This document shows, one piece after another, positions 63,781-64,000 of a DNA stretch of 64,000 nt (positions within the stretch are counted from its first letter, which is position 1; each line of letters opens with the position of its first letter). Below the pieces are notes generated by a model, which saw only the letters and a list, made by a program, of their open reading frames with translations, was not told where the DNA came from and did not search any database. A program made the translations under genes and the position numbers. The DNA comes from Phoebastria nigripes. Its lineage: Eukaryota > Chordata > Aves > Procellariiformes > Diomedeidae. The DNA lies in the NCBI GenBank assembly GCA_035582835.1, contig JAYKAV010002793.1:823007-887006 (forward strand), read 5' to 3'.

Positions 63781-63858
63781 TGCATGCATACACACGTGTG
63801 TATATATATGCATATATATACACACACACAAACACACACACAGAGTATATACATATAG
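63781..63858. repeat. Palindromic (TG)n(TA)n(CA)n simple repeat
   Basis: Alternating purine-pyrimidine DNA. It contains TGCATGCA, the 10-bp palindrome CACACGTGTG (63791-63800), a perfect 30-bp palindrome centred on 63810/63811, and a CA run. The 66- and 110-codon frames across it are artefacts of the repeat. Confidence 0.85.
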
Positions 63859-64000
63859 TGGTAATGTGGAGCTATCCTTTTCTACTATATGAAACAACCT
63901 GAATGCAGGAAGCAACCTGGTTTGGATCCCATATCCTACTTCCCAAATAAAACCCATATGTCTGTTTTCTGGCTATGCTCTGCTACCATTCATCTTTAAA
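63859..64000. other. Unique sequence, no gene seen
   Basis: The last 142 bp show nothing recognisable. Confidence 0.6.

Noticed and set aside
1..64000. CRISPR array, operon or other prokaryotic system
   Set aside because: No regularly spaced repeats or dense genes. The CR1 and LTR content shows this is avian nuclear DNA.

Overview
The window looks like non-coding nuclear DNA from a bird. Three things point that way: several CR1 LINE fragments with the avian 3' end (GGTTGGACTAGATGACCTTT... ending in ATTCTATG octamers), solo LTRs of avian endogenous-retrovirus type, and an AT-rich background (by eye about 35-37% GC) with almost no other repeats. It is probably a gene desert or the inside of a very large intron. 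I found no protein-coding gene, tRNA, rRNA or other RNA gene that I can support. Nearly all open frames of 60-150 codons are chance frames or lie inside repeats.

Layout. 1-11.3 kb: unique AT-rich sequence with small repeats. 11.33-11.76 kb: a GC-rich, CpG-poor block of unknown origin. 13.73-13.87 kb: a small CpG-containing patch ending in a good splice-donor motif. 19.64-20.42 kb: a complete, CpG-dense solo LTR (minus) with a TGACC target-site duplication. 28.7-29.6 kb: a very old CR1 (minus) followed by a younger CR1 end (plus) whose ORF2 C-terminal frame is still open. 31.0 and 35.7 kb: two copies of a segment of about 90 bp, the second lying inside an LTR fragment. 34.5 kb: CR1 (minus). 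35.6-37.1 kb: two outward-facing LTR fragments of the same family as the 19.6 kb element. 42.4-43.2 kb: a complete solo LTR (minus, target-site duplication ATAAT) at the edge of a CR1. 52.1 kb: a short GC-rich patch. 53.4 kb: CR1 (plus). 57.9-58.5 kb: a second copy of the 42.4 kb LTR, in plus orientation, with target-site duplication GTAAT. 59.3-60.15 kb: the most coding-like stretch, probably a gene relic or unrecognised exons. 60.5 kb: CR1 (minus). 63.8 kb: a palindromic TA/CA repeat.

No genes here work together in any pathway I can demonstrate. The functional candidates are the LTRs, which carry recognisable TATA and polyadenylation motifs, and the two exon-like patches at 13.8 and 59.3-60.15 kb. 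Twenty-five isolated single N positions suggest a draft assembly with unresolved bases. Repeat family assignments rest on remembered consensus patterns, not on a search.
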